A DNA stretch of 55,883 bases, from positions 1-55,883 of the forward strand of contig NZ_JABKDE010000014.1 in the NCBI RefSeq assembly GCF_013623835.1. The letters are read 5' to 3'. Below the pieces are notes generated by a model. It saw only the letters and a program-made list of their open reading frames with translations. It ran no database searches and was not told where the DNA came from. This DNA is from Brevibacterium oceani (lineage in GTDB: Bacteria; Actinomycetota; Actinomycetes; Actinomycetales; Brevibacteriaceae). Below, piece after piece: positions 24,248 through 32,730 of the stretch. The translations under genes were made by a program, and so were the position numbers. Each line of letters starts with the position of its first letter. Positions within the stretch are counted from its first letter, which is position 1.

Positions 24248-25825
24248 TCACGTCCGCGAGCGTTGAGCACCTGCCTCCTCGGCGGCCTCCTCGCCCACCT
24301 CGGCGTTCGCACCGGGCATGAGGCGACCCGCCCCCTTGAGCCCGAAGCTCGTGAGCACCGCGGCGATGAGGACGAGGACGACGGCAGCGCCGGCTGCCCA
24401 CTGCACGCCGAGGTCGAAGGCGGAGACGGCCGCCTCGGTGATCCGGTCCCCCGCAGCAGCGCTCATCCTCTCGGCCTGTTCGAGGGCAGAGCCGAGGGTG
24501 TCGAACTCCGAGCGGCCCGCGCGGTCACCGATCGCAGACTGCAGTGCGGATCCGTAGACGAAGGTTGACAGTCCCCCGAGGACGGTGGTGCCGAGCACCG
24601 ACCCGAATTCGTAGGCGGTCTCCGATATCGCCGAGGCGGCCCCCGCCTTGCGGGCCGGCACCGCGGCGAGGATGAGGTCGTTCGTGATGACCTCGGCTGT
24701 ACCGAGTCCGATGCCGAGGATGAGGAAGGCCAGCATCATGCCCGCCACCGAATGATCGGGCGTGAAGGCGACGATGCCCATTCCGGTCGCGTTGAGCACC
24801 AGCGCGCACGGCACGACGACCCGCGGTTCGAAGCGGGCGACGATCGGCACCGCGAGGTAGCCGGCCGCGATCGAGGTCGCCAGCCCTGGAATGAGGACGA
24901 GGGCCGCCTCGACCGGGGAGAGGCCGAGCACGAGTTGGAGCAGCTGGGTGCCGAAGTAGAGGAATCCGGCCAGGCCCATGACGCTGAGCAGGTTCGAGGC
25001 CACCGCCGAGGTGAAGACTCGGTTGGCAAAGAGCCTGACGTCGAGCATGGGGTTCGGTGTGGCGAGCTGGCGCAGCACGAAGCTCGCGCCGGCGACGATC
25101 GCCACGGACAGGCTGGCCCAGAAGAGGATGTCGATGCCTTCGGACATGCTGTGTTTGATCGCGTAGACCAGCGGGGCGAGGGCGAGCATCGACAGGACGA
25201 TGGAGAACGGGTCGAAGCGGCCGGGGTTCGGGTCGCGGGATTCGGGCAGCAGCACGGCAGCCGCAGGAATGAATAGGGCGATCAGCGGCAGGTTGATGAA
25301 GAACACCGAGCTCCAGTGGAAGTGCTCGAGCAGGATGCCGCCGAGGATCGGCCCGAGCGCGGCACCGCCGGAGAACATCGCAGCCCAGGTGGCGATCGCG
25401 ATCCGGCGGTCCTTGTCGTGGTCGAAGATATTGCGGATGAGCGACAGCGTCGAGGGCATGAGCGTAGCGCCGAAGAGGCCGAGCAGGGCACGGGCGATGA
25501 TGAGCATCTCGGCCGATGTCGAGAACGCGGCAAGCAGCGAGGCTGCGCCGAATCCGCTCGCGCCGATGATGAGCAGCTTCCGACGGCCGACACGATCGCC
25601 GAGGCTGCCCATCGCCACCAGCAGACCGGCGAGCATGAGCGGGTAGATGTCGACGATCCACAGCAGCTGCACTCCGGTCGGGTGCAGCCCGGTGCTGATG
25701 GCCGGGATGGCGAAGCCGAGCACCGTGTTGTCGATCGAGATCAACAGCACGGGGATCATGAGCACAGCCAGGCCGACCCATTCGCGTCGGCCGGCGCGCA
25801 GCTGAGGAGTCAGTGTCGTCGTCAT
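24248..25825 (-). CDS. MFS drug transporter, DHA2 (14-TM) type
   Basis: A 525-residue major facilitator with about 14 membrane helices, similar to QacA/EmrB-type drug:proton antiporters. Motif A appears as GSLGDRVGRRKLL after helix 2, and motif C type sequence LGPILGGILLEHF follows. The start at 25825 is chosen because it begins MTTTLTPQLRAG and lies 7 nt from a TACAGT box; the longer frame extends through the operator into the TetR promoter region. It is divergent from the TetR gene at 25993, and the palindrome between them covers its -10 box. Confidence 0.9.
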   Translation of the reverse strand: MTTTLTPQLRAGRREWVGLAVLMIPVLLISIDNTVLGFAIPAISTGLHPTGVQLLWIVDIYPLMLAGLLVAMGSLGDRVGRRKLLIIGASGFGAASLLAAFSTSAEMLIIARALLGLFGATLMPSTLSLIRNIFDHDKDRRIAIATWAAMFSGGAALGPILGGILLEHFHWSSVFFINLPLIALFIPAAAVLLPESRDPNPGRFDPFSIVLSMLALAPLVYAIKHSMSEGIDILFWASLSVAIVAGASFVLRQLATPNPMLDVRLFANRVFTSAVASNLLSVMGLAGFLYFGTQLLQLVLGLSPVEAALVLIPGLATSIAAGYLAVPIVARFEPRVVVPCALVLNATGMGIVAFTPDHSVAGMMLAFLILGIGLGTAEVITNDLILAAVPARKAGAASAISETAYEFGSVLGTTVLGGLSTFVYGSALQSAIGDRAGRSEFDTLGSALEQAERMSAAAGDRITEAAVSAFDLGVQWAAGAAVVLVLIAAVLTSFGLKGAGRLMPGANAEVGEEAAEEAGAQRSRT

Positions 25826-25831
25826 ACGCTC

Positions 25832-25857
25832 AACTGTACCGTCTGGACGGTACAGTT
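25832..25857. promoter_or_regulatory. TetR operator in front of the MFS gene
   Basis: Arms AACTGTACCGTC (25832-25843) and GACGGTACAGTT (25846-25857) are perfect over 12 bp with a two-base centre. The minus-strand TACAGT (25838-25833) is a -10 type box 7 nt from the MFS ATG, so repressor binding blocks the MFS promoter. The TetR protein encoded at 25993 is the obvious candidate. Confidence 0.75.
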
Positions 25858-25979
25858 TAAAGGGCAGAGCTCGCCAGGTCAGGAAAGTCACACGAGGCAT
25901 TGTCCCGAAAGCGGGTCCGCTCAATCCAAGGGCCTGGACCGGCTTCGTCGTGCCGGGCGGCCGGGGCGGTCCCATCGAC

Positions 25980-25985
25980 TAGGCT
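25980..25985 (+). promoter_or_regulatory. -10 box of the TetR gene (leaderless)
   Basis: TAGGCT, pattern TANNNT, ends 7 nt before the ATG at 25993. No Shine-Dalgarno is present in between. Confidence 0.35.
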
Positions 25986-25992
25986 CGTGAGT

Positions 25993-26514
25993 ATGGCACG
26001 CAATCCGACCGAGACCCGAGAGAAGCTGCTCGACGCCTTCGACACCCTCCTCGACGAGCACGGCACGTCGGGAACCACACTCGATGCGGTGGCCGCGAAG
26101 GCCGGAGTCTCGAAGGGCGGCCTGCTCTATCACTTCGGCTCGAAGGCCGAGCTCATCAAGGGCAGTCTCGAGCGGCTCGACCGCCTCGTCGCCGAGGATG
26201 TCGAGGAGATGAAGGCCGCCGGCGATCGTCTCCACTACTACTATCTCGAGACCTCGGCCGAGGTCGGCACGCCTCTCGACCGCAGCCTCATCGCCGCAGG
26301 CTGCCTGGCACTGGAGAACGACGACGCGAAGGCGGCGCTGCGCAAGACCCGGGAAGCGTGGTTCGACACACTCAACGAGCACCTCGGCGATGCGGATCTG
26401 GCGATGACGATCCAGCTCATCGGCGACGGCATGTACTTCAATCAGAACTTCGGGCTCTCACAGGATGAGGCCCTCGAGCACGTCAAGCGCATCCTCACGC
26501 GTCTGGGCCTGTGA
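25993..26514 (+). CDS. TetR-family repressor of the MFS exporter
   Basis: A 173-residue TetR regulator. The DNA-binding part is residues 5-50 (REKLLDAFDTLLDEHGTSGTTLDAVAAKAGVSKGGLLYHFGSKAELIKG) and the C-terminal part resembles TetR_C families that sense drugs. The start at 25993 gives a normal N-terminus; the longer upstream frame has no family-like sequence. Divergent arrangement with the MFS gene and the perfect palindrome between them suggest it represses that exporter. Confidence 0.9.
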   Translation: MARNPTETREKLLDAFDTLLDEHGTSGTTLDAVAAKAGVSKGGLLYHFGSKAELIKGSLERLDRLVAEDVEEMKAAGDRLHYYYLETSAEVGTPLDRSLIAAGCLALENDDAKAALRKTREAWFDTLNEHLGDADLAMTIQLIGDGMYFNQNFGLSQDEALEHVKRILTRLGL

Positions 26515-26556
26515 GCAAAGATCCCATTCGTCAGACTCTCAATCGTCATGAGCGCT

Positions 26557-26617
26557 GAGTTCAGGACGATCCATGCGGGACTCCACCCACGAATCCCGCA
26601 CGCATCGTCCTGAACTC
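26557..26617. repeat. Palindrome left of the DUF559 gene
   Basis: A 24-bp stem with two mismatches, 26557-26580 with 26594-26617, loop 13 nt. Its arms (GTTCAGGACGATG-GTGCGGGA type) are nearly the same as those of the palindrome at 27717-27775 on the other side of the 26719 gene. It may act as a terminator for the TetR gene, but the shared sequence suggests a repeated element. Confidence 0.75.
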
Positions 26618-26718
26618 GGCTGACAATACCCTATTGACTCAAGCGCGATAGCCTGTGGACAGCGAAACTTCATCCACAGGGCCAAATCTCACCGTTCAGT
26701 TCTCGCGCCAGATGAACG

Positions 26719-27675
26719 ATGCTAATGCCTATGTCCAATGGTGCCCGCTGGCAGATGCATGACTTTGCGCAAGTGTTTCGTACCCGAGATCATGGCGCGA
26801 GAGGAATCACCAGACACAGCGTCTACCACTCCGCACGCTACGAGGAAGTGCTCCCTGGCGTGCGCATGGACATGGAGAGGTTCGACCGACGCCCGACTCC
26901 GATCTGGGCCGATGCAGATTGGCTCTTCGACGCCCAAAGACTCCGAGCAGCGCTCCTCCTCTATCCGGGCATCGCGGCCTGTCATGCGATGGCCGCTCGA
27001 CTCTACGGATGGCCGCTGCCGTCGAATTGGCTCACCCCACAACTCCACCTTGCTACCGCGAATCCGAACTCACGTATCCGACTCGCCCAGGTCACCCTCC
27101 ACCGCACTGCGTCGATGTCGGTCAGGCAATGGTTCGGCCTACCGGTCCTCTCCCCCGAAGACATCTTCATCGGCTTCGGCAGCAATCTGCTCCACCGCGA
27201 CCTGGTGAAACTCGGCGATGCGGCTGTCGGCAACTGGCACGGCCCGCCCCAGATCGGACTCGACGAGCTGCGCAGCTGTGTGCGCAATCGACCGTTCGTC
27301 CGCGGTCGACAACGGCTCGTCGATGCCCTCGACTGCGTCCGCGAATCTGTCGACTCTCCACCGGAGACTGACCTCCGGCTGTGGGCCGTCGAGGTTGGCC
27401 TCCCAGAACCCCTGGTCCATCCGAAGGTTCATTGCCACACTCTTGGGCGTGTGGTCGAACCGGACCTCGGCTACCCGGACGCCAAGCTCGCTTTGGAATA
27501 CGAAGGTGCCCACCACTTCCAGTCGAAGCGGCAGCGTGTGAGCGATCTCAACCGTGATGAAGGACTGCGCGCCGAGGGGTGGACCGTCCTCCATGTGACG
27601 AGCACCGTCAACTACCGGCAGCTAGAGACGAAGATCCGTCATCATCTGGGGCTGTCCGAGCCGCACAAGGCTTAG
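26719..27675 (+). CDS. DUF559 (Vsr-like) nuclease-domain protein with AbiEi-like N-terminus
   Basis: A 318-residue protein. The C-terminal 100 residues form a DUF559 domain of the PD-(D/E)XK nuclease fold (relative of Vsr): EPDLGYPDAKLALEYEG, then HHFQSKRQRVSDLNRDEGLRAEGW, where Asp, Glu and the Q/D/R residues occupy the expected places. The N-terminus, about 20-130, resembles the winged-helix part of AbiEi-like proteins (ITRHSVYHSARYEEVLPGVRM, HAMAARLYGWPLP), in degenerate form. Such proteins are widespread in actinobacteria, without known function. Several ATGs (26719, 26725, 26731) are possible starts and no clear ribosome site is present. Two related palindromes flank the gene. Confidence 0.75.
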   Translation: MLMPMSNGARWQMHDFAQVFRTRDHGARGITRHSVYHSARYEEVLPGVRMDMERFDRRPTPIWADADWLFDAQRLRAALLLYPGIAACHAMAARLYGWPLPSNWLTPQLHLATANPNSRIRLAQVTLHRTASMSVRQWFGLPVLSPEDIFIGFGSNLLHRDLVKLGDAAVGNWHGPPQIGLDELRSCVRNRPFVRGRQRLVDALDCVRESVDSPPETDLRLWAVEVGLPEPLVHPKVHCHTLGRVVEPDLGYPDAKLALEYEGAHHFQSKRQRVSDLNRDEGLRAEGWTVLHVTSTVNYRQLETKIRHHLGLSEPHKA

Positions 27676-27716
27676 ATGTACCTTGTTCGAGCGCATCAGG
27701 CCCCCAAAATACAGCA

Positions 27717-27775
27717 AGTTCCGGACGATGTGTGCGGGAATCGGCGCTGAATTCCCGCACACATCGTCCGGAACT
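27717..27775. repeat. Palindrome right of the DUF559 gene
   Basis: A perfect 25-bp stem, 27717-27741 with 27751-27775, loop 9 nt. Arms share the GTTCMGGACGATGYGTGCGGGA consensus with the palindrome at 26557-26617. It lies between the convergent DUF559 and monooxygenase genes and could also terminate both. Confidence 0.8.
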
Positions 27776-27803
27776 CGCCGGAACCAGGCACCCGCACCGC
27801 GCC

Positions 27804-29624
27804 TCAGCTCAGGTGGTGGACCTCCTGCAGGCCGTAGACCGGAGTGTCGATCCCTTCGTAGCGGGCCTTGAGCTGCAGCGCCAAATAGAGCGAGTAGTGC
27901 CTGGCCTGGTGGAGGTTGCCACCCATGAACCACAGGTTCTCCTGCTGCGTGGGCTTCCACATATTGCGCTGCTCGCCCTCCCACGGACCCGGGTCCTTCG
28001 TCGTCTCCGAGCCGAGTCCCCAGCATTTGCCGACCTTGTCCGCGGTCTCCTGGTCGACGAGGTCGGCGACCCAGCCGTTCATCGAACCGTAGCCGGTTGC
28101 ATAGACGACGAGGTCGGCCGGCAGTTCCGTCCCGTCGGAAAGCGCGACGGCATCCTCGGTGAGGTGGTCGACCTGCCCCTTGACGAGTTTGACCCTGCCG
28201 TCGGCGACGAGTTCGGCCGACCCGACGTCGATGTAGTAGCCCGAGCCGCGGCGCAGGTATTTGAGGAACAGACCGGAGTCGTCGTCGCCGAAGTCGAGCT
28301 CGAATCCTGCTGCCTCCATCCGCTCGTAGAAGTCGCGATCGCGTTCCCGGATCTGGTCGTAGAGCGGGATCTGGAATTCGTGCATGATCCGATACGGCAG
28401 CGACGCGAAGATGAGATCGGCCTTCTCCGTCGTCACTCCGTTTTCCAACGCACGTTCGGAGTAGAGGTCGCCCATCGCGATGTCCACGAGCGAATCGCTC
28501 TTGACGATGTGCGTGCTCGAGCGCTGAACCATCGTGACATCGGCTCCGTGCTCGTACAGCGCTCCGCAGATATCGAAGGCCGAGTTGTTGCTGCCGATGA
28601 CGACGACCTTCTTGTCCGCGTAAGCGTCCGGTCCCGGGTGTTGGGAGGAGTGCTGCTGCTCGCCCTTGAAGACGTCCGCACCGGGGAAGGTGGGAATGTT
28701 CGGTTTGCCCGACATCCCCGTCGCCATCACCAGATGCGTCGGGTGCAACGTGAGCTTCTCCCCGCCGCGGTCGATCTCGACCGTCCACCGGCCGGCCTCC
28801 TCGTCATAGCTCGCCGAGGTGGCTTTCGTAGCCGACCAATACGGAATCTCCATCACCTTCGTGTAGGACTCCAACCAGTCCGCGATCTTGTCCTTCGGCG
28901 CGAACACCGGCCAGTTGTCCGGAAACTTCATATACGGCAGGTGGTCGTACCAGACCGGATCGTGCAGACACAGGGACTTGTACCGTGAGCGCCATTGGTC
29001 GCCGGGCCGATCCCACCGGTCGATGACGAGGGACGAGACCCCGAGCTGCCGGAGGCGAGCGCCGAGGGCGATTCCGCCCTGTCCCCCACCGACAACGAGG
29101 ATGTACGGGTCGGCTGTGTGACCCCAAGCGGCATCCTCCTCGGCGAGCTTTTCCGACCAGCTCTTCCGGTCGGGGTCTACGCCGTGCTCGGCTCCCTTGA
29201 TCCTTCGGGGGCCGCGCGGCTCTTCGTGGCCGGCGAGCTCCTGCAGGGAGGTGAGCAGGGTCCAGGCCTTGGTGCCGTCCTCATCGATGAGGCGGACGAG
29301 GCCCTTTCCCCGTCCCACCGAGGTGGCGAACGTGAACCAGGCTTCGGTGACCCCGTCGTCGGTGACCGCCGGTTCGGCGAGTTCGAATTCGGACGGTGAG
29401 ACGCGGTCGAGGTTGTGGGTGAGCAGATCGGTGACGCCGTCGGGATTCTCCACCGTCTTGAGGTTCCAGGTGAAGGACACGAGGTCCCTCCAGTAGCTGG
29501 CGGTGGCGAACAGGCCGGCCGCGGCGGGGATGTCGCGGGTGGCCAGAGCGGATTCGAAGTCCTCCAGCCATTTTGTGGCGATGTCATCGGCCGTCTGCTG
29601 CGGGCGTTCGATCGTCGTGGTCAT
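27804..29624 (-). CDS. Flavin-containing monooxygenase with NTF2-like N-terminal domain
   Basis: A 606-residue NADPH- and FAD-dependent monooxygenase. Residues 1-140 look like an NTF2/SnoaL-like domain (ATKWLEDFESALATRDI, FATASYWRDLVSF). The FAD motif VVGGGQGGIALG is near 176, the FMO/BVMO-type fingerprint FKGEQQHSSQH near 330, and the NADPH motif VVIGSNNSAFDI near 352. Such proteins oxygenate small ketones, amines or sulfur compounds; the substrate is unknown. GAGGAGG precedes the ATG. It is divergent from a GAF regulator, and an alcohol dehydrogenase lies beyond that, which suggests a catabolic unit for an alcohol/ketone pair. Confidence 0.88.
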   Translation of the reverse strand: MTTTIERPQQTADDIATKWLEDFESALATRDIPAAAGLFATASYWRDLVSFTWNLKTVENPDGVTDLLTHNLDRVSPSEFELAEPAVTDDGVTEAWFTFATSVGRGKGLVRLIDEDGTKAWTLLTSLQELAGHEEPRGPRRIKGAEHGVDPDRKSWSEKLAEEDAAWGHTADPYILVVGGGQGGIALGARLRQLGVSSLVIDRWDRPGDQWRSRYKSLCLHDPVWYDHLPYMKFPDNWPVFAPKDKIADWLESYTKVMEIPYWSATKATSASYDEEAGRWTVEIDRGGEKLTLHPTHLVMATGMSGKPNIPTFPGADVFKGEQQHSSQHPGPDAYADKKVVVIGSNNSAFDICGALYEHGADVTMVQRSSTHIVKSDSLVDIAMGDLYSERALENGVTTEKADLIFASLPYRIMHEFQIPLYDQIRERDRDFYERMEAAGFELDFGDDDSGLFLKYLRRGSGYYIDVGSAELVADGRVKLVKGQVDHLTEDAVALSDGTELPADLVVYATGYGSMNGWVADLVDQETADKVGKCWGLGSETTKDPGPWEGEQRNMWKPTQQENLWFMGGNLHQARHYSLYLALQLKARYEGIDTPVYGLQEVHHLS

Positions 29625-29799
29625 CTCTCATTCCTCCTCGTTGAGTTCAGTGAGTCCACGCTATGCCGCGCAGAAGGAGACCGGAAGAGTTGCACCGAGT
29701 TGCACGGCGGATACGTGGTCCGGCGGCCGTACTCCGGTCGTGCTTCGCCTCCCCGCGCCGAGGAAAACGAAGCCCATGGCCAGGTGGACGTACCGCACC

Positions 29800-29805
29800 T
29801 ATACT
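29800..29805 (+). promoter_or_regulatory. -10 box of the GAF regulator gene (leaderless)
   Basis: TATACT, close to consensus, ends 6 nt before the ATG at 29812. With no Shine-Dalgarno in CAAGGC before the ATG, this points to a leaderless start and decides between ATG 29776 and 29812. Confidence 0.5.
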
Positions 29806-29811
29806 CAAGGC

Positions 29812-30972
29812 ATGCTTCAGCCGGATCTGGCGCATCTTGCCAGGGATCTGACACGCATTCACGATGCTGTGATCACCGGGGCCTCGCCGCCGGTGCAACC
29901 GCGCGCGCTCGTCAAGCGGTCGTGGGACCGAATGCTGCGCTTGGGCCTCGATCCGGCCGGCGCCAATCGTCGGGTCGTCGACGATGAGGCAGAGGTCGAA
30001 TCGCGCCGGCAGCGCTCGCGGCTGCGGCTCGTGGTCGAGGAGATGCGCTCGGTGCTGCTTCGCGCTCCGGACGCCGCACCGTTCATCCTCGTCGTCACCG
30101 ATGTCGACGGGGTCATTCTGTGGCGAGACGGGGCCGCCTCGGCGAGGCATCAGGCTGATAGCCTCGGCTTCGTCGAGGGAGCGCACTGGTCGGAGTCCGT
30201 CGTCGGTACGAATGCCATCGGCACGGCTCTGGCCGAGGAGACCGACGTCCAGCTCTTCTCCGCCGAGCATTTCGAATCCACCCAGCACCCCTGGTACTGC
30301 AGCGCGGTGCCGGTGCACGACCCGCACACCGGCGCCCTCTTGGGGATCGTCGACATCAGCGGGCCGGCCATGACTCTCCATCCTGCGGTGCAGTCCCTGG
30401 TGACGACGGCGGTCCGACTCGCCGAGGCGCGGCTGATGATCGCCCAGCAGGAGCAGCTGAACAGTCTGCGCGACCGGATGTCGGCGATGCTCGCCGGTTC
30501 ACCCGGGCCGGCGCTCGTCGTCGACGATGAGGGCTGGGTGGCCTATCAGCAGGGAGTGCGCAGCCGAGACCGCATCGAGGCGCCTGTGGCCGACCGCTCG
30601 ATCCTCATCCCCGGGGCGGGCCTGTGCCTGCCCGAACGGATCACCGGCGGTTGGCTGCTGCGGCCCACCGGCGACCGTCGCGCCTCGGTGATCCTGCGGA
30701 CCGCCGCCGATCCACCCGTGCTCGACATCGATTCGGGAGCAAATCCGTTCGTCGTTCCGCTCACGCCGCGGCGGGCGCAGATTCTGGCGGCGGTCACCTC
30801 GGCGGGGGCGGCCGGAATCAGCGCCGCCGAGCTGAGCCGGCATCTCTACGGCGACTGTGACCATGTGGTCACCGTCCGCGCCGAGGTGTCCCGCCTCCGC
30901 CGCTCGATCGGTGCCCTGCTCGCCACCCGGCCCTACCGGTGGGCCGACGGGGTGAGCGCGCGGGTGGAGTGA
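29812..30972 (+). CDS. GAF-domain transcriptional regulator (AcoR-like, no AAA+ domain)
   Basis: A 386-residue regulator. Residues 5-70 match the N-terminus of AcoR-type proteins (RDLTRIHDAVI, LVKRSWDRMLRLGLDP). A GAF sensor domain follows, about 75-215, with FVEGAHWSESVVGTNAIGTALAE and HPWYCSAVPVHDP. The sigma-54 AAA+ module of classic AcoR is missing. The C-terminus (about 320-386) is a winged-helix domain, ISAAELSRHLYG, VVTVRAEVSRLRRSIG, ending TRPYRW like OmpR/AfsR DNA-binding domains. It probably controls the divergent monooxygenase and perhaps the adjacent alcohol dehydrogenase. The start is placed at 29812 because of the TATACT box. Confidence 0.85.
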   Translation: MLQPDLAHLARDLTRIHDAVITGASPPVQPRALVKRSWDRMLRLGLDPAGANRRVVDDEAEVESRRQRSRLRLVVEEMRSVLLRAPDAAPFILVVTDVDGVILWRDGAASARHQADSLGFVEGAHWSESVVGTNAIGTALAEETDVQLFSAEHFESTQHPWYCSAVPVHDPHTGALLGIVDISGPAMTLHPAVQSLVTTAVRLAEARLMIAQQEQLNSLRDRMSAMLAGSPGPALVVDDEGWVAYQQGVRSRDRIEAPVADRSILIPGAGLCLPERITGGWLLRPTGDRRASVILRTAADPPVLDIDSGANPFVVPLTPRRAQILAAVTSAGAAGISAAELSRHLYGDCDHVVTVRAEVSRLRRSIGALLATRPYRWADGVSARVE

Positions 30973-30975
30973 TGG

Positions 30976-32022
30976 TCAGTCCCCGTGCGGGACGACGACG
31001 GCTCGACCGGAGAGTTCACCGGCCTGGAGCCTACGGTAGGCCTCGAGCCCGTCATCGAGGCTGAAGCGTTCTACCTCGGGAACGATCTGTCCGGCCCTGT
31101 ACATGTCAACGACCTCATGGAGGTCTTCGATCGTGCCCCAGTAAGTGTTAGTCAACGTCGCCTCGTAGGGGCTGGTGAAGAACGACCATTCGTATGAGCC
31201 GCCTGCAATGCCGACAATCGTGCAACGACCCATTCGAGCCATCGTCTGTGCGGCAACGGCCACAGTTCCCGAGGCGCCGACGAAGTCGAAAGCCGCGTCG
31301 ACGCCCCGACCGCCGGTGATCTCACGAATTCGGGCGACTTGGTCATCACCGCCGCCGACGGTGACCGCGCCGGCCGCTTCTGCCTTGGCCATGGCCTCAG
31401 GCTTCATGTCCGTGGCGATGATCGTCGCACCGGTCAGCGCCGAGAGGATCTGCACCGCAATCTGGCCGAGTCCACCCAGACCGATCACGAGAGCGAAGCG
31501 CCCACCGCCCGCGAGGTTCGGCAGCGAATTCTTGATCGCGTGGTACGGGGTCAAGCCGGCGTCGGAGAGTGGCGCCGCAGCCACCGGATCAGCATCTCCG
31601 AGCGGCACAAGGTTGCGGGCAGGGACGGTGACGTATTCGGCCATTCCGCCGTCACGACCGAGTCCGATGCCGAGGTATGGGTTTGTTGCGGCGTTCTCAC
31701 AGTAGGTGTCCTGGCCGCGCGAGCACGCGCGACAGCGACCACAGCCGATCGGACCATACACGAGGTACGCGTCGCCCTTGCTGAATCCGGATACTCCAGG
31801 GCCGAGATCTTCGACCCATCCCGAGTTCTCATGTCCTAAGACGAATGGAGGCGGCACCGATCCGGGACCGCCTTCTTCAAAATCGTTGTAGACAGCAACG
31901 TCAGAATGGCAAGCTCCGGCTCCAGCGACCTTGAGCAGAACTTCGCCAGGTCCAGGTGTCGGTGTGTCAATGTCCTTAAGAGTGGGGAAGGTCTTGAAGT
32001 TGTCGAACACGATCGCTTTCAT
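30976..32022 (-). CDS. Zinc-dependent NAD(P)-alcohol dehydrogenase
   Basis: A 348-residue medium-chain dehydrogenase. Catalytic zinc ligands are visible in AGACHSD and GHENSG, and the structural zinc loop is CGRCRACSRGQDTYC, with four Cys. The cofactor motif is VIGLGGLGQIAVQ and is followed by ATDMKPEA. The start at 32022 follows GAGGAG and gives the normal MKAIVFDNF beginning. It ends 3 bp from the stop of the GAF regulator, on the opposite strand. Together with the flavin monooxygenase it may oxidise an alcohol to a ketone or aldehyde for the next step. Confidence 0.92.
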   Translation of the reverse strand: MKAIVFDNFKTFPTLKDIDTPTPGPGEVLLKVAGAGACHSDVAVYNDFEEGGPGSVPPPFVLGHENSGWVEDLGPGVSGFSKGDAYLVYGPIGCGRCRACSRGQDTYCENAATNPYLGIGLGRDGGMAEYVTVPARNLVPLGDADPVAAAPLSDAGLTPYHAIKNSLPNLAGGGRFALVIGLGGLGQIAVQILSALTGATIIATDMKPEAMAKAEAAGAVTVGGGDDQVARIREITGGRGVDAAFDFVGASGTVAVAAQTMARMGRCTIVGIAGGSYEWSFFTSPYEATLTNTYWGTIEDLHEVVDMYRAGQIVPEVERFSLDDGLEAYRRLQAGELSGRAVVVPHGD

Positions 32023-32038
32023 CGAGTGATCTCCTCTC

Positions 32039-32077
32039 GTGTCAATCGGAACGGAGAAACGCCGTCCCGATTGACAC
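32039..32077. promoter_or_regulatory. Long palindrome upstream of the alcohol dehydrogenase
   Basis: Arms GTGTCAATCGGAACGG (32039-32054) and 32062-32077 pair over 16 bp with one mismatch around a 7-base loop. It starts 17 bp before the ATG, just upstream of the ribosome binding site, and a TATTGT box on the minus strand overlaps its outer end. It is either an operator or an RNA hairpin in the leader. Confidence 0.5.
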
Positions 32078-32190
32078 AATAGACCTCACGACGAATGCAC
32101 CGACATTGATATTGCCTGGTGGACGGGACTGTTTCAGCACCTAGGAAGTCGGCAGCTGACCCCGCACAGTCTTTCAAATCGTCTCAATGC

Positions 32191-32604
32191 TCACTCCGAA
32201 TCCGCCCCGCGGTAGGTGCCCACCGACCACAGCACGCCTTCCGGATCCTGGATGGCGAAGTCGAGGGATCCGTAGTCCTGTTCGGTCAGTCCCATGACCT
32301 CGGTGGCACCAGCGGCGAGCGCTCGGGCGTGGAGTTCGCGGACGTTGTCCGCGGCCAGGTAGACCGACCCCGAGGCGACTCCTGCCTTCGTCATCACTCC
32401 CTCGTCGCGGGCGGAGCCGAACATCACTCCCCCACCGGCCGGCCACCGCAGCTCGGCGTGCTCGACTCGGCCCGGGTCATCCGGATTCGTGTATTCGGCT
32501 GCGACCTCGAAACCGAGCGCCTCCTGTAGGAATGCGATCGCCGCCTTGGCGTCGCGGTAGCGGAAGGTGGGCCAGACATTGGCTCCCTGGTTGGTCTCCG
32601 ACAT
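32191..32604 (-). CDS. VOC (glyoxalase-fold) protein
   Basis: A 137-residue vicinal oxygen chelate protein of the PhnB/glyoxalase-like group: WPTFRYRDAKAAIAFLQEALGF at the start, GSVYLAADNVRELHARALAAGA in the middle and DFAIQDPEGVLWSVGTY at the end. Members bind antibiotics or metals or catalyse isomerisations; nothing visible decides. The start at 32604 has GGAAAGGAA upstream. It lies 126 bp downstream of an AraC regulator in the same direction. Confidence 0.85.
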   Translation of the reverse strand: MSETNQGANVWPTFRYRDAKAAIAFLQEALGFEVAAEYTNPDDPGRVEHAELRWPAGGGVMFGSARDEGVMTKAGVASGSVYLAADNVRELHARALAAGATEVMGLTEQDYGSLDFAIQDPEGVLWSVGTYRGADSE

Positions 32605-32730
32605 GGCGATTCCTTTCCCTCTGTTCATCGGGCCGAAGCTGTGCGCCCGGCCGCTGTCACCATCGTCGGCGACGTTCGTGCGCCGCGTATTGGAGAAATG
32701 GGAACTCGCCGAGGCGGCTCCGAGTTCCGC

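Noticed and set aside
23754..24312. Open frames through the 30-bp array giving repeated Arg-rich peptides on both strands
   Set aside because: They arise from the 30-bp unit being a multiple of three; no start with a ribosome site and no homology.
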